IMG/VR virus record: IMGVR_UViG_3300037140_000070
Location: 1 to 44,241 of that record
Strand: one strand, 5' to 3'
Source: a virus
DNA length: 44,241 nucleotides
The notes beneath the pieces are model-generated. The model was not told the DNA's origin and searched no databases. It saw only the letters and a program-made list of their open reading frames with translations. The translations under genes and the position numbers were made by a program. Of the stretch, positions 24,626-32,680 are shown in pieces (positions within the stretch are counted from its first letter, which is position 1; the number at the start of each line of letters is the position of its first letter).

Positions 24626-25048
24626 TTAAAATGTGCAAGTAGTTCCGATTGATGAAACTTCTTTCCACGCGACACCAGTATAAACACAAAGAATCCAAAC
24701 CGACGTAAGAGCAAGTTGCCCGGCAGAATTTCCAGATGGAGTTACACCAAGCCCTGAAACTGGCAATGTTAGGACATTAGTCACAAGCATAATAGGAGTA
24801 GAAACACCAGTTACAAAAGTCTTCGTTCCTTCAATTGATTGCGTTCCGTTCGTAAGACAACCGCCAACAGTTGCACTTGCAGAAATACAACTCAATGCAG
24901 GAGTAGTGCCACCAGAGCTTGAAATCGGTGCCGAACCCGTCACAGTTGTAACAGTTCCAGCAGGACCGTATTGAGTAAGACCAGCATTGGCAACTGGCAT
25001 CACAAAACACATAACTAAGAATGAAAATAAAAAAATGAAGTCCCTCAT
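24626..25048 (-). CDS. Signal-peptide protein with tail-fibre-like repeat text
   Basis: A 140-residue protein with a classical Sec signal (MRDFIFLFSFLVMCFVMPVANAG, likely cleavage after ANA). The mature part contains 'TVTTVTGSAPISSSGGTTPALSCIS' and 'GTQSIEGTKTFVTGV', text common in phage fibre proteins, and a C-terminal 'WILCVYTGVAWKEVSS'. Four cysteines occur in the mature part. Export of a fibre-like protein from inside a head-gene operon is unusual. Pairs with the next gene, also secreted. Confidence 0.65.
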   Translation of the reverse strand: MRDFIFLFSFLVMCFVMPVANAGLTQYGPAGTVTTVTGSAPISSSGGTTPALSCISASATVGGCLTNGTQSIEGTKTFVTGVSTPIMLVTNVLTLPVSGLGVTPSGNSAGQLALTSVWILCVYTGVAWKEVSSIGTTCTF

Positions 25049-25049
25049 C

Positions 25050-25379
25050 TTATTGCCCTTCTACATAGTAAAACGCTTGCGTTCCTGTGACTGCGATCAC
25101 ATAAATTGATTCGGTTGTTGGCTTTATCATTTCCCAATTCCCACCGGCAGGAATCAAAATGCCCTCAGTCGCAGATTGCACAGCTCCAAACTTGATTGAG
25201 ATTGAAGCAGATCCGTTATTTTGGATCATAAGATATTGACGATAAAAATTCGCGCTCATCAGCTTCGTACTTGTGCCGGTAGCAGATCCAACGCCAGCAT
25301 TTGAAGTTGAGCCCCAATGATCGGCACCTTGAGCAAAAACGCCAACGAATAAGAATATAAAACACAATAAAAATTTCAT
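25050..25379 (-). CDS. Secreted small beta-rich protein
   Basis: A 109-residue protein with a Sec signal (MKFLLCFIFLFVGVFAQGA, cleavage likely near QGA). The mature domain reads 'FYRQYLMIQNNGSASISIKFGAVQSATEGILIPAGGNWEMIKPTTESIYVIAVTGTQAFYYVEG', resembling short phage beta-sandwich proteins that occur without signals elsewhere. It is predicted to act in the periplasm or be released. Located between the small 25380 gene and the other secreted protein. Confidence 0.65.
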   Translation of the reverse strand: MKFLLCFIFLFVGVFAQGADHWGSTSNAGVGSATGTSTKLMSANFYRQYLMIQNNGSASISIKFGAVQSATEGILIPAGGNWEMIKPTTESIYVIAVTGTQAFYYVEGQ

Positions 25380-25571
25380 TTAAACAATCTCCTTTAAACA
25401 AGATATATCACAACAAATCACCGGATGCACTTCACCTGGACCAGAGCTTTCATCAACAACTAAAACTTTCCCCTCCATATTCCTTGGCATGTCGGTGTCA
25501 CTTAACATCACATAACCATTGCCACGCTTTCCGCTTCGAGCGGTCCACTCTACTTTTGTCATTTCTTGCAT
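25380..25571 (-). CDS. Small protein of unknown function after portal
   Basis: A 63-residue protein (MTKVEWTARSGKRGNGYVMLSDTDMPRN... VHPVICCDISCLKEIV), with three Cys near the C-terminus. A strong GGAGGAT ribosome site precedes it. Unknown function; position between portal and the secreted genes. Confidence 0.5.
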   Translation of the reverse strand: MQEMTKVEWTARSGKRGNGYVMLSDTDMPRNMEGKVLVVDESSGPGEVHPVICCDISCLKEIV

Positions 25572-25573
25572 TT

Positions 25574-27064
25574 CTATCCTCCATCTCCAAAGCTACCGAA
25601 TGGACTCGGCAGCGGTTCTTGTACTGCTAATTTTTTAATTTCTTCTTCTGCATTGTCAGCAATATTAGTTTGAGCAATGATCCACTTTGTGAGCGATTCG
25701 CGGCTTATGATCTGCGCCGTTGCTAATACGTTCGCGGCCTGGGCCATCGTATTAATATCGGCAAGAGTCGGCGGAAATATGTTTGGCCATTGAACCGTAA
25801 AATCAAAGCTCGATGGGACATACCCAGGAGGCGTTTGGATTACTGTTTGCGCGCCCATTGCATTATAATGAAGACACGTCATTCCAATTTTTATCAACAG
25901 ATTTGTAAACTGAGGCTCAAGTGCTGCTCTCAAATCGTCAATCAATTCCAACATCGGTGCATAAAGCTGCTTCAATGCTTCGCCGCTTTGAGTGTTGCCT
26001 TTGATCTGTTCAGGGTCGCTAATAACAACTCGAACAACTTCTAGCATCCGATTGCGCATTTCATCTCTGCGATCACCGGCTTGTTCAATGCCCTTCATAT
26101 CTGTTTCTAAATATTTGGCTTCACCTTCTCGGCCAAGATTCCAGGCTTTGGTTGATGATCGAACCAGCTTATCAAGTTCGTCTTCATCCATTTTGTTGAA
26201 TACTAATTGCGGCTCTTGATTGTACGAAACAGCTTGCGAAGTTTGAGATAGAGAATAATTAAGCTCATCAATAAAGCCCAAAATATCCCCGTAAAGAGAA
26301 TAGCCGTCGAAATCAAATTTATCAGAATGAGTTTGAAGCCACTCACCTTGAACCCAGCCCAAGCCATGCTCCATGCGACCAGCTTCTTCGAAAGTCGGCC
26401 TTGATCCTGGGCGGTAAGTAGGATTATCAAACATAATGTCGGCCTGTTTTGTAAGAACAAGCTTATACCATTTCTTGATGGGAGTTCCATTTTGATCTTT
26501 GTCGTTCTGATCTTCATAGACATATTTTATCTCGCACGAATCAAGTTCGCCCATTTCATCGAAAATTGGATAGCAGTATTTGGACTTTGCAAATTCAATT
26601 TTGACAGCGCCATTGACCAAGTAATAACGAACAAAGCAGGCCCCAGCTTTCAGCATGTTTTTAACAGGGTCGATCATTTTAGCTCTGAACTTTACAGTTT
26701 TACCGACCACACGAAAAAATTCTGTGTCATCGTCGTCGTCTTCAATTACGAATTTTGGAAACGTCGATTCACCTATCAGCTTTGCCGCGACCTTCTCAAC
26801 CAAAACCTTAGCAACATTGTACATGATGCGCGGTTTTCGATCACGAATCGGTACATACTCGTCAGATTTTAAAGCCTCGTTCCAGTCTTGCAAATCTTCG
26901 TACTGTTCCGAATCGTAATAACGATCGAGTAAATCTAAATGATCGTTTCGAAACTCTTTGGCCTGGTTCATATCGTCGCCCATGATAACGCCTAAATGAT
27001 TTTGCGCGAATCTGCGCAAGCGACTTAAGTCTGACTTTGGTTTTTTTGATAAAGGTCGTGCCAT
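25574..27064 (-). CDS. Portal protein
   Basis: A 496-residue portal protein directly after terL. Family features: an N-terminal 'DRYYDSEQYEDLQDW', then 'RDRKPRIMYNVAKVLVEKVAAKLIG', a stretch 'YSLYGDILGFIDELNYSLSQTSQAVSYNQEPQLVF', and 'SDPEQIKGNTQSGEALKQLYAPMLELIDDLRAALEPQFTNLL' as in SPP1/phi29-type portals. It forms the dodecameric DNA gate and connects to the tail. Confidence 0.88.
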   Translation of the reverse strand: MARPLSKKPKSDLSRLRRFAQNHLGVIMGDDMNQAKEFRNDHLDLLDRYYDSEQYEDLQDWNEALKSDEYVPIRDRKPRIMYNVAKVLVEKVAAKLIGESTFPKFVIEDDDDDTEFFRVVGKTVKFRAKMIDPVKNMLKAGACFVRYYLVNGAVKIEFAKSKYCYPIFDEMGELDSCEIKYVYEDQNDKDQNGTPIKKWYKLVLTKQADIMFDNPTYRPGSRPTFEEAGRMEHGLGWVQGEWLQTHSDKFDFDGYSLYGDILGFIDELNYSLSQTSQAVSYNQEPQLVFNKMDEDELDKLVRSSTKAWNLGREGEAKYLETDMKGIEQAGDRRDEMRNRMLEVVRVVISDPEQIKGNTQSGEALKQLYAPMLELIDDLRAALEPQFTNLLIKIGMTCLHYNAMGAQTVIQTPPGYVPSSFDFTVQWPNIFPPTLADINTMAQAANVLATAQIISRESLTKWIIAQTNIADNAEEEIKKLAVQEPLPSPFGSFGDGG

Positions 27065-28773
27065 TATTTCCCCGTTCCCATGCTGAGTCCGCCAGCTTTA
27101 TATCTGTTATTAACTAGGTTCCAAAGCATCTCTAATGCATCAGGGAAATCGTCATGATCTCCTAACGGAAACGATTCTATTTGCCGCATCGCCGTTTGAC
27201 TAAGTGCTCGATTGAACAAGATCCAACCGTGGGTAATTTTAGGTTCCAGAGTATGAATCCGCTTTTCCTTATTTTCCACATTAACCACGTCGTAAATCGG
27301 TAAATAGACTTCTTTCTTAATTTCTTTTTGAAAGACTTTTCTCTCAGCTTCAACATTCGGTAATAGTAAATCACGATAGAGATTTGTTTCAAGTGCAAAC
27401 TTTTGATACTCGTACTCTTCATTATGCTCAAACATGGAGCGAATCCACTTTGACGGGCCGGTTCGCTTGGTCTCTTCCGCATGAACGAACAATCTGATTT
27501 TGTATTCTCTCCCAGGTACAGCAACACCCAACCCAGTTACTAGGGAGGAGTAATCTCCAAGCTTTCCAGGCTTGGCCTTCGTCTGCCCGGTCGCTGGGTC
27601 GAGTGCGCCATAAGCGTTTATCCAAGAGCCCTTTGGTTTTACCATGTCCCAAGGGATTGTAACGCCGTTCGACTCTATAAGTAGACCTTCGTCTGTTTCC
27701 TTATACCAGTGTATTTTATCAAATAGCGCATGATCCCCGCCAATAGGCTCGTTTTGCTTCTCTTTGAAAAAAGCTCTTCGCCCGGTCTCAATCAATTCTT
27801 TCATTAAATATAGATAGGTTTCTTTTTCAGGCCAAAGGACTTTAGTCCCTTGCAACATCAGCTTTTCGTTTGTTTTATAAAACTGTTCGGATCTAATTAC
27901 GCGATCAATGTCGTCAAGGTTGCAATAGATTTTTGTCCATTGCTCCCATAGGTCTTGGCGCTCTGACCAACTGATAATTGCTTTGTAAAGTTTGCCGTCG
28001 TAACCGGGATTGACAATTAGTTTCGAGAGTAGCGATTCGGGATGCAGAATCGTTCCGATTGTTTTGATATTGGTTTTGGTGTCTCCAATTTTTGATACGA
28101 CTTGAAAATACCAATCTTCATACTTCGCACGAATAGATTCATTAAGAACTTCTTCGGAGTGCTCAACGTCATCACAGATAACTTTGCTGGGTCGGCTTGC
28201 ACCGAACCTAATGCCCCTGACTTCTGTTCCAGATCCAAACGCCAAGAATAGACACTCAATACCATTGCATAATACTGTGTATTGAGTTTCACCCGGTTTG
28301 CTATTCGGAAACCCAACTCCATAATCAGCAATGAGCTGAGCGTTTGTAAGTATCTCAGTCCGAATGTCTTTAAGTTTTTGATTTGCTTGGTCTTGCGTGT
28401 TTGAGAATATAACAATGAAGTCTTCGAGCCCGTAACAAACATCGTGGATAGGTTCGACGAAGGCTTCAATCGTAGATTTTGCGTAACCGCGAGGAGCAGC
28501 CCTAGAGCGTCTAGCTGCTCTCTCACCAAACGCAGCCGAATCGAACAAGTCAAAATGAAGTTCGTTAAAAGGCAACTGACAGTAATGCGGAAAATAATAC
28601 ATGGCATAGAGTTCCAAATCGGTCGCACAACGTAACCAAAGCCATGTTTGAGCGTCTTCATTTTCTTCCCGGTCTTTGAATTTTTGCCATTGTTGATGCC
28701 ATTCTTCCCTTGTTATCAATGACACTTCCCGTATTTGGGCGAGGTCCGATTCCGAGTATTTTATTAAGCTCAT
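27064..28773 (-). CDS. terL: Terminase large subunit
   Basis: A 569-residue ATPase-nuclease that packages DNA. N-terminal ATPase: Walker A-like APRGYAKST (about 93-101) and Walker B 'VICDDVEHSEE' (about 195-205). C-terminal nuclease: 'YGALDPATGQ' and 'GDHDDFPDALEMLWNLV' supply acidic residues. It overlaps the terS 3' end by 116 nt. No good ribosome site precedes ATG 28773, but the conserved TDLELYAMYYFPHY segment means most of the overlap must be translated unless a GTG at 28725 is the start. Confidence 0.92.
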   Translation of the reverse strand: MSLIKYSESDLAQIREVSLITREEWHQQWQKFKDREENEDAQTWLWLRCATDLELYAMYYFPHYCQLPFNELHFDLFDSAAFGERAARRSRAAPRGYAKSTIEAFVEPIHDVCYGLEDFIVIFSNTQDQANQKLKDIRTEILTNAQLIADYGVGFPNSKPGETQYTVLCNGIECLFLAFGSGTEVRGIRFGASRPSKVICDDVEHSEEVLNESIRAKYEDWYFQVVSKIGDTKTNIKTIGTILHPESLLSKLIVNPGYDGKLYKAIISWSERQDLWEQWTKIYCNLDDIDRVIRSEQFYKTNEKLMLQGTKVLWPEKETYLYLMKELIETGRRAFFKEKQNEPIGGDHALFDKIHWYKETDEGLLIESNGVTIPWDMVKPKGSWINAYGALDPATGQTKAKPGKLGDYSSLVTGLGVAVPGREYKIRLFVHAEETKRTGPSKWIRSMFEHNEEYEYQKFALETNLYRDLLLPNVEAERKVFQKEIKKEVYLPIYDVVNVENKEKRIHTLEPKITHGWILFNRALSQTAMRQIESFPLGDHDDFPDALEMLWNLVNNRYKAGGLSMGTGK

Positions 28774-29227
28774 TTACGGCCCACTGCTTCGGCTCAAGCG
28801 TGATCTCTGTTCCCCACTCGCTTGGTTTAATCTTATTAAGAGCAAATCTTTTGTAGCCAAGATTTTTGTAGTCTTCAATCGTAGTATGAGACTTATATAG
28901 GTCTGTGAAATCTTCGTGTGATGCATGAGCGATCGCATGGAGCAACCGAATCGCATCTTCTCTTTTATAGTTAATGACTTGCTGCAATCGTTCGCGTTCG
29001 ATTTCAATTGCCTCAACAACGTGCGGAAACCGAAGCATCCGGCTCGCATTTGCAAGAGCGTCTGTTGCGGCCATTGAATCAGGGTCATTCCTTGGAACCG
29101 CTGCATAAGCTCGCACAGCATTGCCACCATTAGAAACATAATTCTCCACGAAGCGAGTTTGAAACCAAGTCAGTTCTTTTTTCTTGGTCGGCTCGCTCAC
29201 CTGGAGCGTAGTCGATTTTCTAGCCAT
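28658..29227 (-). CDS. terS: Terminase small subunit
   Basis: A 189-residue DNA-recognition subunit. The N-terminal part matches the Terminase_2 helix-turn-helix pattern: 'LTWFQTRFVENYVSNGGNAVRAYAAV' then 'ALANASRMLRFPHVVEAIEIERERLQQVINYKREDAIRLLHAIAHAS'. The C-terminus includes 'EPKQWAVNELNKILG'. It precedes terL and overlaps it by 116 nt. Motif site B lies about 30 nt upstream of its start. Confidence 0.88.
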   Translation of the reverse strand: MARKSTTLQVSEPTKKKELTWFQTRFVENYVSNGGNAVRAYAAVPRNDPDSMAATDALANASRMLRFPHVVEAIEIERERLQQVINYKREDAIRLLHAIAHASHEDFTDLYKSHTTIEDYKNLGYKRFALNKIKPSEWGTEITLEPKQWAVNELNKILGIGPRPNTGSVIDNKGRMASTMAKIQRPGRK

Positions 29228-29252
29228 GATTTAATGCTAAAGGACAAAAGTT

Positions 29253-29281
29253 TGATTAACTAGGACATACTTTTGACGCTT
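29253..29281. promoter_or_regulatory. Shared bipartite motif, site B (upstream of terS)
   Basis: Core AGGACATACTTTTGACGC. It differs from site A in only 3 of 29 positions. A second, weaker copy (AGGACAAAAGTTTGAT, 29241-29256) precedes it at a 21-nt period, two helical turns. It overlaps the stop codon of the HNH gene (29280-29282) and lies 26-54 nt upstream of terS. Presumed promoter or operator of the terminase operon. Confidence 0.6.
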
Positions 29282-29924
29282 AAGGTTTCCCCTCGGGAAT
29301 CTTTTGTTCTTGTTCGTCTATTTGCTCTTTCCCTTCAGGAGTGTTCTTATCCCCACAGATACGCTCACACTGAAATTTAGATCTAGACTTGGCAGAAGGC
29401 CTTCTCTCTGGGGATACACCGCACTCAAGTCGAATGTGGTCCAAGTGTTTCCAGTGCCAACCACGCGCTATGCCCTTGGCCGTACCAGCTGCTATCTTAT
29501 ATTCTTTTCCTACTTCTGAAAACTTTCTACCAAGCGATATTGACTTTATAATTTCTATTGCCTGCTTATCCGTTAATTTACACCCTGAGGCCATCTCTCC
29601 CGTTCGCTGCCTTCTAAGGCCCGTTCTGTGTGCATGAGCCATATTGTGACTGTGGTTAGATTTCTCAAGATTAGAGACGGCGTTGTTTAGCTTGTTGCCA
29701 TCAATATGGTTTACAATTTCAGAATCTTTAATTATCCCGAAGGCCTCTGCCACCATTCTGTGAAGTAAAAGGCTTTTTTTGCCATAGTGAATGTTAAGGT
29801 ATTGGCAGGTCCCAGTTCTTTTTGGATTAAGAATCTTCCATGTACCCGAATAATTAGACCTGATTCTGCCAAGACTAGAGACATCGTATCTCTCATTAAA
29901 GGATCTCCATTCTTCATTTTCCAC
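29280..29924 (-). CDS. HNH homing-type endonuclease (NUMOD4-HNH)
   Basis: A 214-residue free-standing HNH endonuclease. NUMOD4-like start (EEWRSF...YDVSSLGRIRSN), then the HNH core 'LLLHRMVAEAFG', 'VNHIDGNKLNNAVSNLE', 'NHSHNMAHAHRTG'; a C-terminal DNA-binding part follows (KLTDKQAIEIIKS, SEVGKEYKIAAGTAKGIARGWHW, AP2/NUMOD1-like). The start is GTG 29924, with GAGG 6 nt upstream, overlapping the previous stop; the frame further upstream is out of register with the family. It lies immediately upstream of terS, a common niche for such genes. Confidence 0.82.
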   Translation of the reverse strand: MENEEWRSFNERYDVSSLGRIRSNYSGTWKILNPKRTGTCQYLNIHYGKKSLLLHRMVAEAFGIIKDSEIVNHIDGNKLNNAVSNLEKSNHSHNMAHAHRTGLRRQRTGEMASGCKLTDKQAIEIIKSISLGRKFSEVGKEYKIAAGTAKGIARGWHWKHLDHIRLECGVSPERRPSAKSRSKFQCERICGDKNTPEGKEQIDEQEQKIPEGKP

Positions 29925-30273
29925 ACAGTACCTCACACTCGGCGATGGCTTCACTTGAAATAACGTATGTTTGCGTAGAATCAGGATAAGTATCCATGAA
30001 AAACGCCAAGGCCTTCTGCTGCACCTCAAGCACCTTAAGCAGTTTGGGGAGTTCGTTGGCGGCGGATGCAAAATACTCAAGGTCATGTTCGAAAGAAGCT
30101 CTACAAACCTTGCCTCTTTGAATCTCTTCAGTTTCTGGCTCAAGTATCTGGAACCATCTGCAAAAAGGACCTCGTATTGTTCTGTCATGTGTGTGCACGT
30201 ACCACGATACAACTGGAGTCGACTTAGATTTCGCCTCCCTCAACGCTTGAATCAAAGTTTGAAGTGCGGTCAT
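29914..30273 (-). CDS. Hypothetical early protein
   Basis: A 119-residue protein with a helical pattern 'ASAANELPKLLKVLEVQQKALAFFMD' resembling small phage proteins of unknown role. Start 30273 overlaps the upstream stop as ATGA; the in-frame ATG at 30306 adds MQGTRSVQGDE. Its stop overlaps the HNH start region. Confidence 0.5.
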   Translation of the reverse strand: MTALQTLIQALREAKSKSTPVVSWYVHTHDRTIRGPFCRWFQILEPETEEIQRGKVCRASFEHDLEYFASAANELPKLLKVLEVQQKALAFFMDTYPDSTQTYVISSEAIAECEVLCGK

Positions 30274-30527
30274 TTCGTCTCCTTGAACGCTGCGAGTGCC
30301 TTGCATTTTAAACAGTCATGAGAATGTTTTATTTTATCCGCGTCTCCAAAACCACCGCTTATTTTTATTACCAAGCAAGGTAACAACTCCAAAGCCTCAA
30401 CCAGCGCCAACAATCTCGGCTCAGATCTCAAGCATTCGTCCCAACCAGCTTTGAATCCATCATGAGCCAAGGTATCATAGGTCTTGCCATACTGTTTCTC
30501 CGCAGCTTGGTCTCTGACTTTGCTCAT
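30270..30527 (-). CDS. Hypothetical small protein
   Basis: An 85-residue protein: charged helix at the N-terminus, then 'EPRLLALVEALELLPCL', then 'HDCLKCKALAAF'. The LLALVEALE pattern is similar to the following gene's. Preceded by the phosphatase gene with a 22-nt gap. Unknown function. Confidence 0.5.
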   Translation of the reverse strand: MSKVRDQAAEKQYGKTYDTLAHDGFKAGWDECLRSEPRLLALVEALELLPCLVIKISGGFGDADKIKHSHDCLKCKALAAFKETK

Positions 30528-30549
30528 AAATTCCCTTCAGGAGTCGTTC

Positions 30550-30984
30550 TCATACCTTTTTCCACCAATACCAAAGCAGGCCCAACAGAAACGGATGAAA
30601 TCCGTTTGCAAGCATTTCTTGGAAAGCCTTCTCTTTGGTCCATCCGAATATCTTGACGCGAACAATACCCAAGACCAGGCCGGTGCGATCTTCTCCATGC
30701 TCGCAATGGACAAAAGTCGGTATCTGACTAATGCCGCTTATGAATAATGAATCTTGAATCACTTTCATGTTTGCATCACTCGGAGCCCAGAAACCAGACA
30801 GCGGAATGTAGTCCAATTGAATCCCAAGAGATTTACACCACGCGATTTCATCCGAAGATTGATCTGAATTTAGCTTTATGATCTTTTTAATTCCAATATG
30901 CGCCAATTGAACCATATCAGCTTGAACTAGCGGCTGACCACCGCGCCATAGATTACTTGTGACCTTTATGAAATCATTTATCAT
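30550..30984 (-). CDS. Siw14/dual-specificity-type phosphatase
   Basis: A 144-residue cysteine phosphatase. N-terminal 'SNLWRGGQP' and 'LAHIGIKKIIKLNSD' match the Siw14/PFA-DSP layout. The active-site loop is VHCEHGEDRTG: Cys nucleophile and Arg in the H-C-X5-R-T form; the acid could be the Asp in this loop or elsewhere. Such enzymes hydrolyse inositol pyrophosphate or other phosphoesters. Start 30984 overlaps the GT21-like stop as ATGA, implying coupled synthesis. Substrate unknown; a lipid or sugar phosphate linked to the neighbour is possible. Confidence 0.8.
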   Translation of the reverse strand: MINDFIKVTSNLWRGGQPLVQADMVQLAHIGIKKIIKLNSDQSSDEIAWCKSLGIQLDYIPLSGFWAPSDANMKVIQDSLFISGISQIPTFVHCEHGEDRTGLVLGIVRVKIFGWTKEKAFQEMLANGFHPFLLGLLWYWWKKV

Positions 30985-32102
30985 GGCATTAGCTCCTTTG
31001 TGCATTTGCCTTCTCTATTTACTCTATATATAGACCCGCGCCACTTAACCGTATTACCAAGCAACGAAACGAACCAAATCGGCAACATTAGCCACTCACT
31101 AACAACATAAGCGAGAAACGACATTCGTCCGCCGACTTTACGAATCATTCTGATTTCAATATACGTCCAAAGCGTTTGGATTATCACAGCAGACCACCAT
31201 GGCATGATAAACATGCACAACATGGAACAAACCGTGAAATATGTTAGCGGCTCTAACATAAAGATCCATGGCGCGTGCGCTTTGCGCATCCTCGACCATC
31301 TTACGTTACGATTAAATACTTCGCGAAACGAAGTCCATCCAATTGGTTGCTGGACTGGAATACTCATTACCTTTGTGCGCAGTCCTGTTGCACTTATGAA
31401 CTTACCAATGTTGTAATCTTCCGCCATGAACGAACCAACCAATAATAATCCGCCGCATGTCTCAAGTGCAGACTTTCGAAACATCATCGACTTACCAAGC
31501 ACAATTGATTCATTAATAGAATTAAGCACAAGCAACCACTTGTTATAGAAACGATGAATTAACATTGCTTCAATCTCTGCTGCTAGTCCGTTCATCTTGG
31601 TACAACACAATGTCGACGTTAAAACGCCGCATCCATCTTTGAACTCATTGTCGAGTATATTTAGATAATTGGATGGCAATTGCACATTGCTGTCACTAAT
31701 TAGAATCAAGTCGTTATTTGCGTTCATGTATGCTGCAAGTATGTTGCTGACCTTTGGATTCAAGTTCGTCTTTGACTGAGCAACGTATTTCTTTGCTGGG
31801 ACATGCGGAAACATGAAAATAAACCGATCAACGTACTTGTGAGCTGGATCGGTAAAGCTATCAAGACAGAAAATCAATTCATCACGCTTGCCTTTGTCGT
31901 AACCAAGCATCCAATCCAAACCAGCTAAAGACTCCAAATTGTACCAAAGGCTGTAATCAATCCCCTTGCAAGGCTTTAGGACAGTGATAGGTCTTTGACG
32001 GCCCGGCTTTCGATTGCGGCCCACAAGGCGTTTTTGCGCCAATACGGTGGCATAAATCGTTAGGGCCAAACCGAGGAAAACGATTAGGTTCAAAATGATC
32101 AC
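30981..32102 (-). CDS. Membrane glycosyltransferase, GT21-like (ceramide glucosyltransferase/HpnI type)
   Basis: A 373-residue enzyme with a N-terminal membrane helix (IILNLIVFLGLALTIYATVLA), a catalytic domain, and C-terminal hydrophobic segments (LTYFTVCSMLCMFIMPWW; LAYVVSEWLMLPIWFVSLLG). GT21 features are seen in order: ITVLKPCKGIDYSLWYNLESL; a DPAH region; NPKVSN; the D1-type LISDSNVQLP; GKSMMFRKSALETCGGLLL; EDYNIGKFI; and the (R/Q)xxRW motif as RNVRWSRMRK. Family members use UDP-glucose or GlcNAc with ceramide or hopanoid acceptors. Coupled to the phosphatase by ATGA. Confidence 0.85.
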   Translation of the reverse strand: MIILNLIVFLGLALTIYATVLAQKRLVGRNRKPGRQRPITVLKPCKGIDYSLWYNLESLAGLDWMLGYDKGKRDELIFCLDSFTDPAHKYVDRFIFMFPHVPAKKYVAQSKTNLNPKVSNILAAYMNANNDLILISDSNVQLPSNYLNILDNEFKDGCGVLTSTLCCTKMNGLAAEIEAMLIHRFYNKWLLVLNSINESIVLGKSMMFRKSALETCGGLLLVGSFMAEDYNIGKFISATGLRTKVMSIPVQQPIGWTSFREVFNRNVRWSRMRKAHAPWIFMLEPLTYFTVCSMLCMFIMPWWSAVIIQTLWTYIEIRMIRKVGGRMSFLAYVVSEWLMLPIWFVSLLGNTVKWRGSIYRVNREGKCTKELMP

Positions 32103-32341
32103 TTTCGGCCCACAGGCATAAACGCTTTATCAGCTACCCGGCCAATGTAAGACTTGGCATTATCGTCATTAGACCCACCAGTGACAAACAGCTCGAAGAA
32201 GTCAGAACCGTTAGCATCAACCGATGAAATCACTCTTACGCCACAATTACGCGCTTTAGCGTGTACGACCTGTCCTTTCTCTCCACCGCTTATGCCTTGA
32301 GTAGAATGTCTGAAATTAGTAGCAGAACAATAGAACCTCAT
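32099..32341 (-). CDS. Hypothetical 80-aa protein upstream of GT21
   Basis: An 80-residue basic protein with 'GGEKGQVVHAKARNCGVRVISSVDANGSDFFELFVTGGSNDDNAKSYIGRV', a compact beta-rich pattern. First gene of the accessory operon; overlaps GT21 by 4 nt. The frame upstream is closed by an intergenic region with weak motif site E. Unknown function. Confidence 0.55.
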   Translation of the reverse strand: MRFYCSATNFRHSTQGISGGEKGQVVHAKARNCGVRVISSVDANGSDFFELFVTGGSNDDNAKSYIGRVADKAFMPVGRK

Positions 32342-32378
32342 TTGGGACCCCCTTAAATAATTATTACAAATTAATCGT

Positions 32379-32394
32379 GTTGAACAATTGACGC
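32379..32394. promoter_or_regulatory. Weak variant of the shared motif, site E
   Basis: GTTGAACAATTGACGC resembles sites C and D (GTTGACA...TTTGACGG) with a shortened spacer. It lies 38 nt upstream of the first gene of the accessory operon, the same position as the strong sites have. Lower confidence than sites A to D. Confidence 0.35.
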
Positions 32395-32410
32395 AAAATC
32401 AAGCGAAAAT

Positions 32411-32680
32411 CAGAGGTAACAACGTGTTACCTGTTTGTTACCTGTTTGTTACCTAGCTATCTTATTAATATATATATATAATATATAATATAATAAGAAT
32501 AAGTAACAAGGTAACATATATTCATGAACGTCATGAGGGCTTATTTATTTCTAAATAAAAAAAAGACCCTTAACGGGCCTCTATACTTTCTGATTTTTGT
32601 TACCTTTGTTACCTGGACTTAACTATATGATATTATTGATATTGACATTTGCGCAAAGGTAACAACGGTTTTGTTACCTT
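32411..32680. other. Candidate replication origin: GTTACC repeats flanking an AT-rich core
   Basis: Non-coding, 270 nt. GTTACC occurs nine times (both orientations): 32415(rev), 32426, 32437, 32448, 32510(rev), 32599, 32608, 32658(rev), 32673. Three direct copies are spaced exactly 11 nt (GTTACCTGTTT unit). Between them lies an A/T-only run of about 30 nt (TATATATATAATATATAATA and neighbours). Directly after the primase/helicase gene. Iterons plus an AT-rich melting region next to a replication gene is a classical origin layout; also possible as a transcription-control region. Confidence 0.6.
32556..32580 (-). terminator. Rho-independent terminator of the replication operon
   Basis: On the minus strand: AGGCCC-GTTAA-GGGTCT stem (6 bp, one G-U pair) followed by seven to eight T. 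It lies about 100 nt past the primase/helicase stop, inside the candidate origin. Confidence 0.7.

Noticed and set aside
29280-30212. Longer version of the HNH gene
   Set aside because: The extra N-terminal part lies out of frame over the 29914-30273 gene and does not look like the family; GTG 29924 has a ribosome site.
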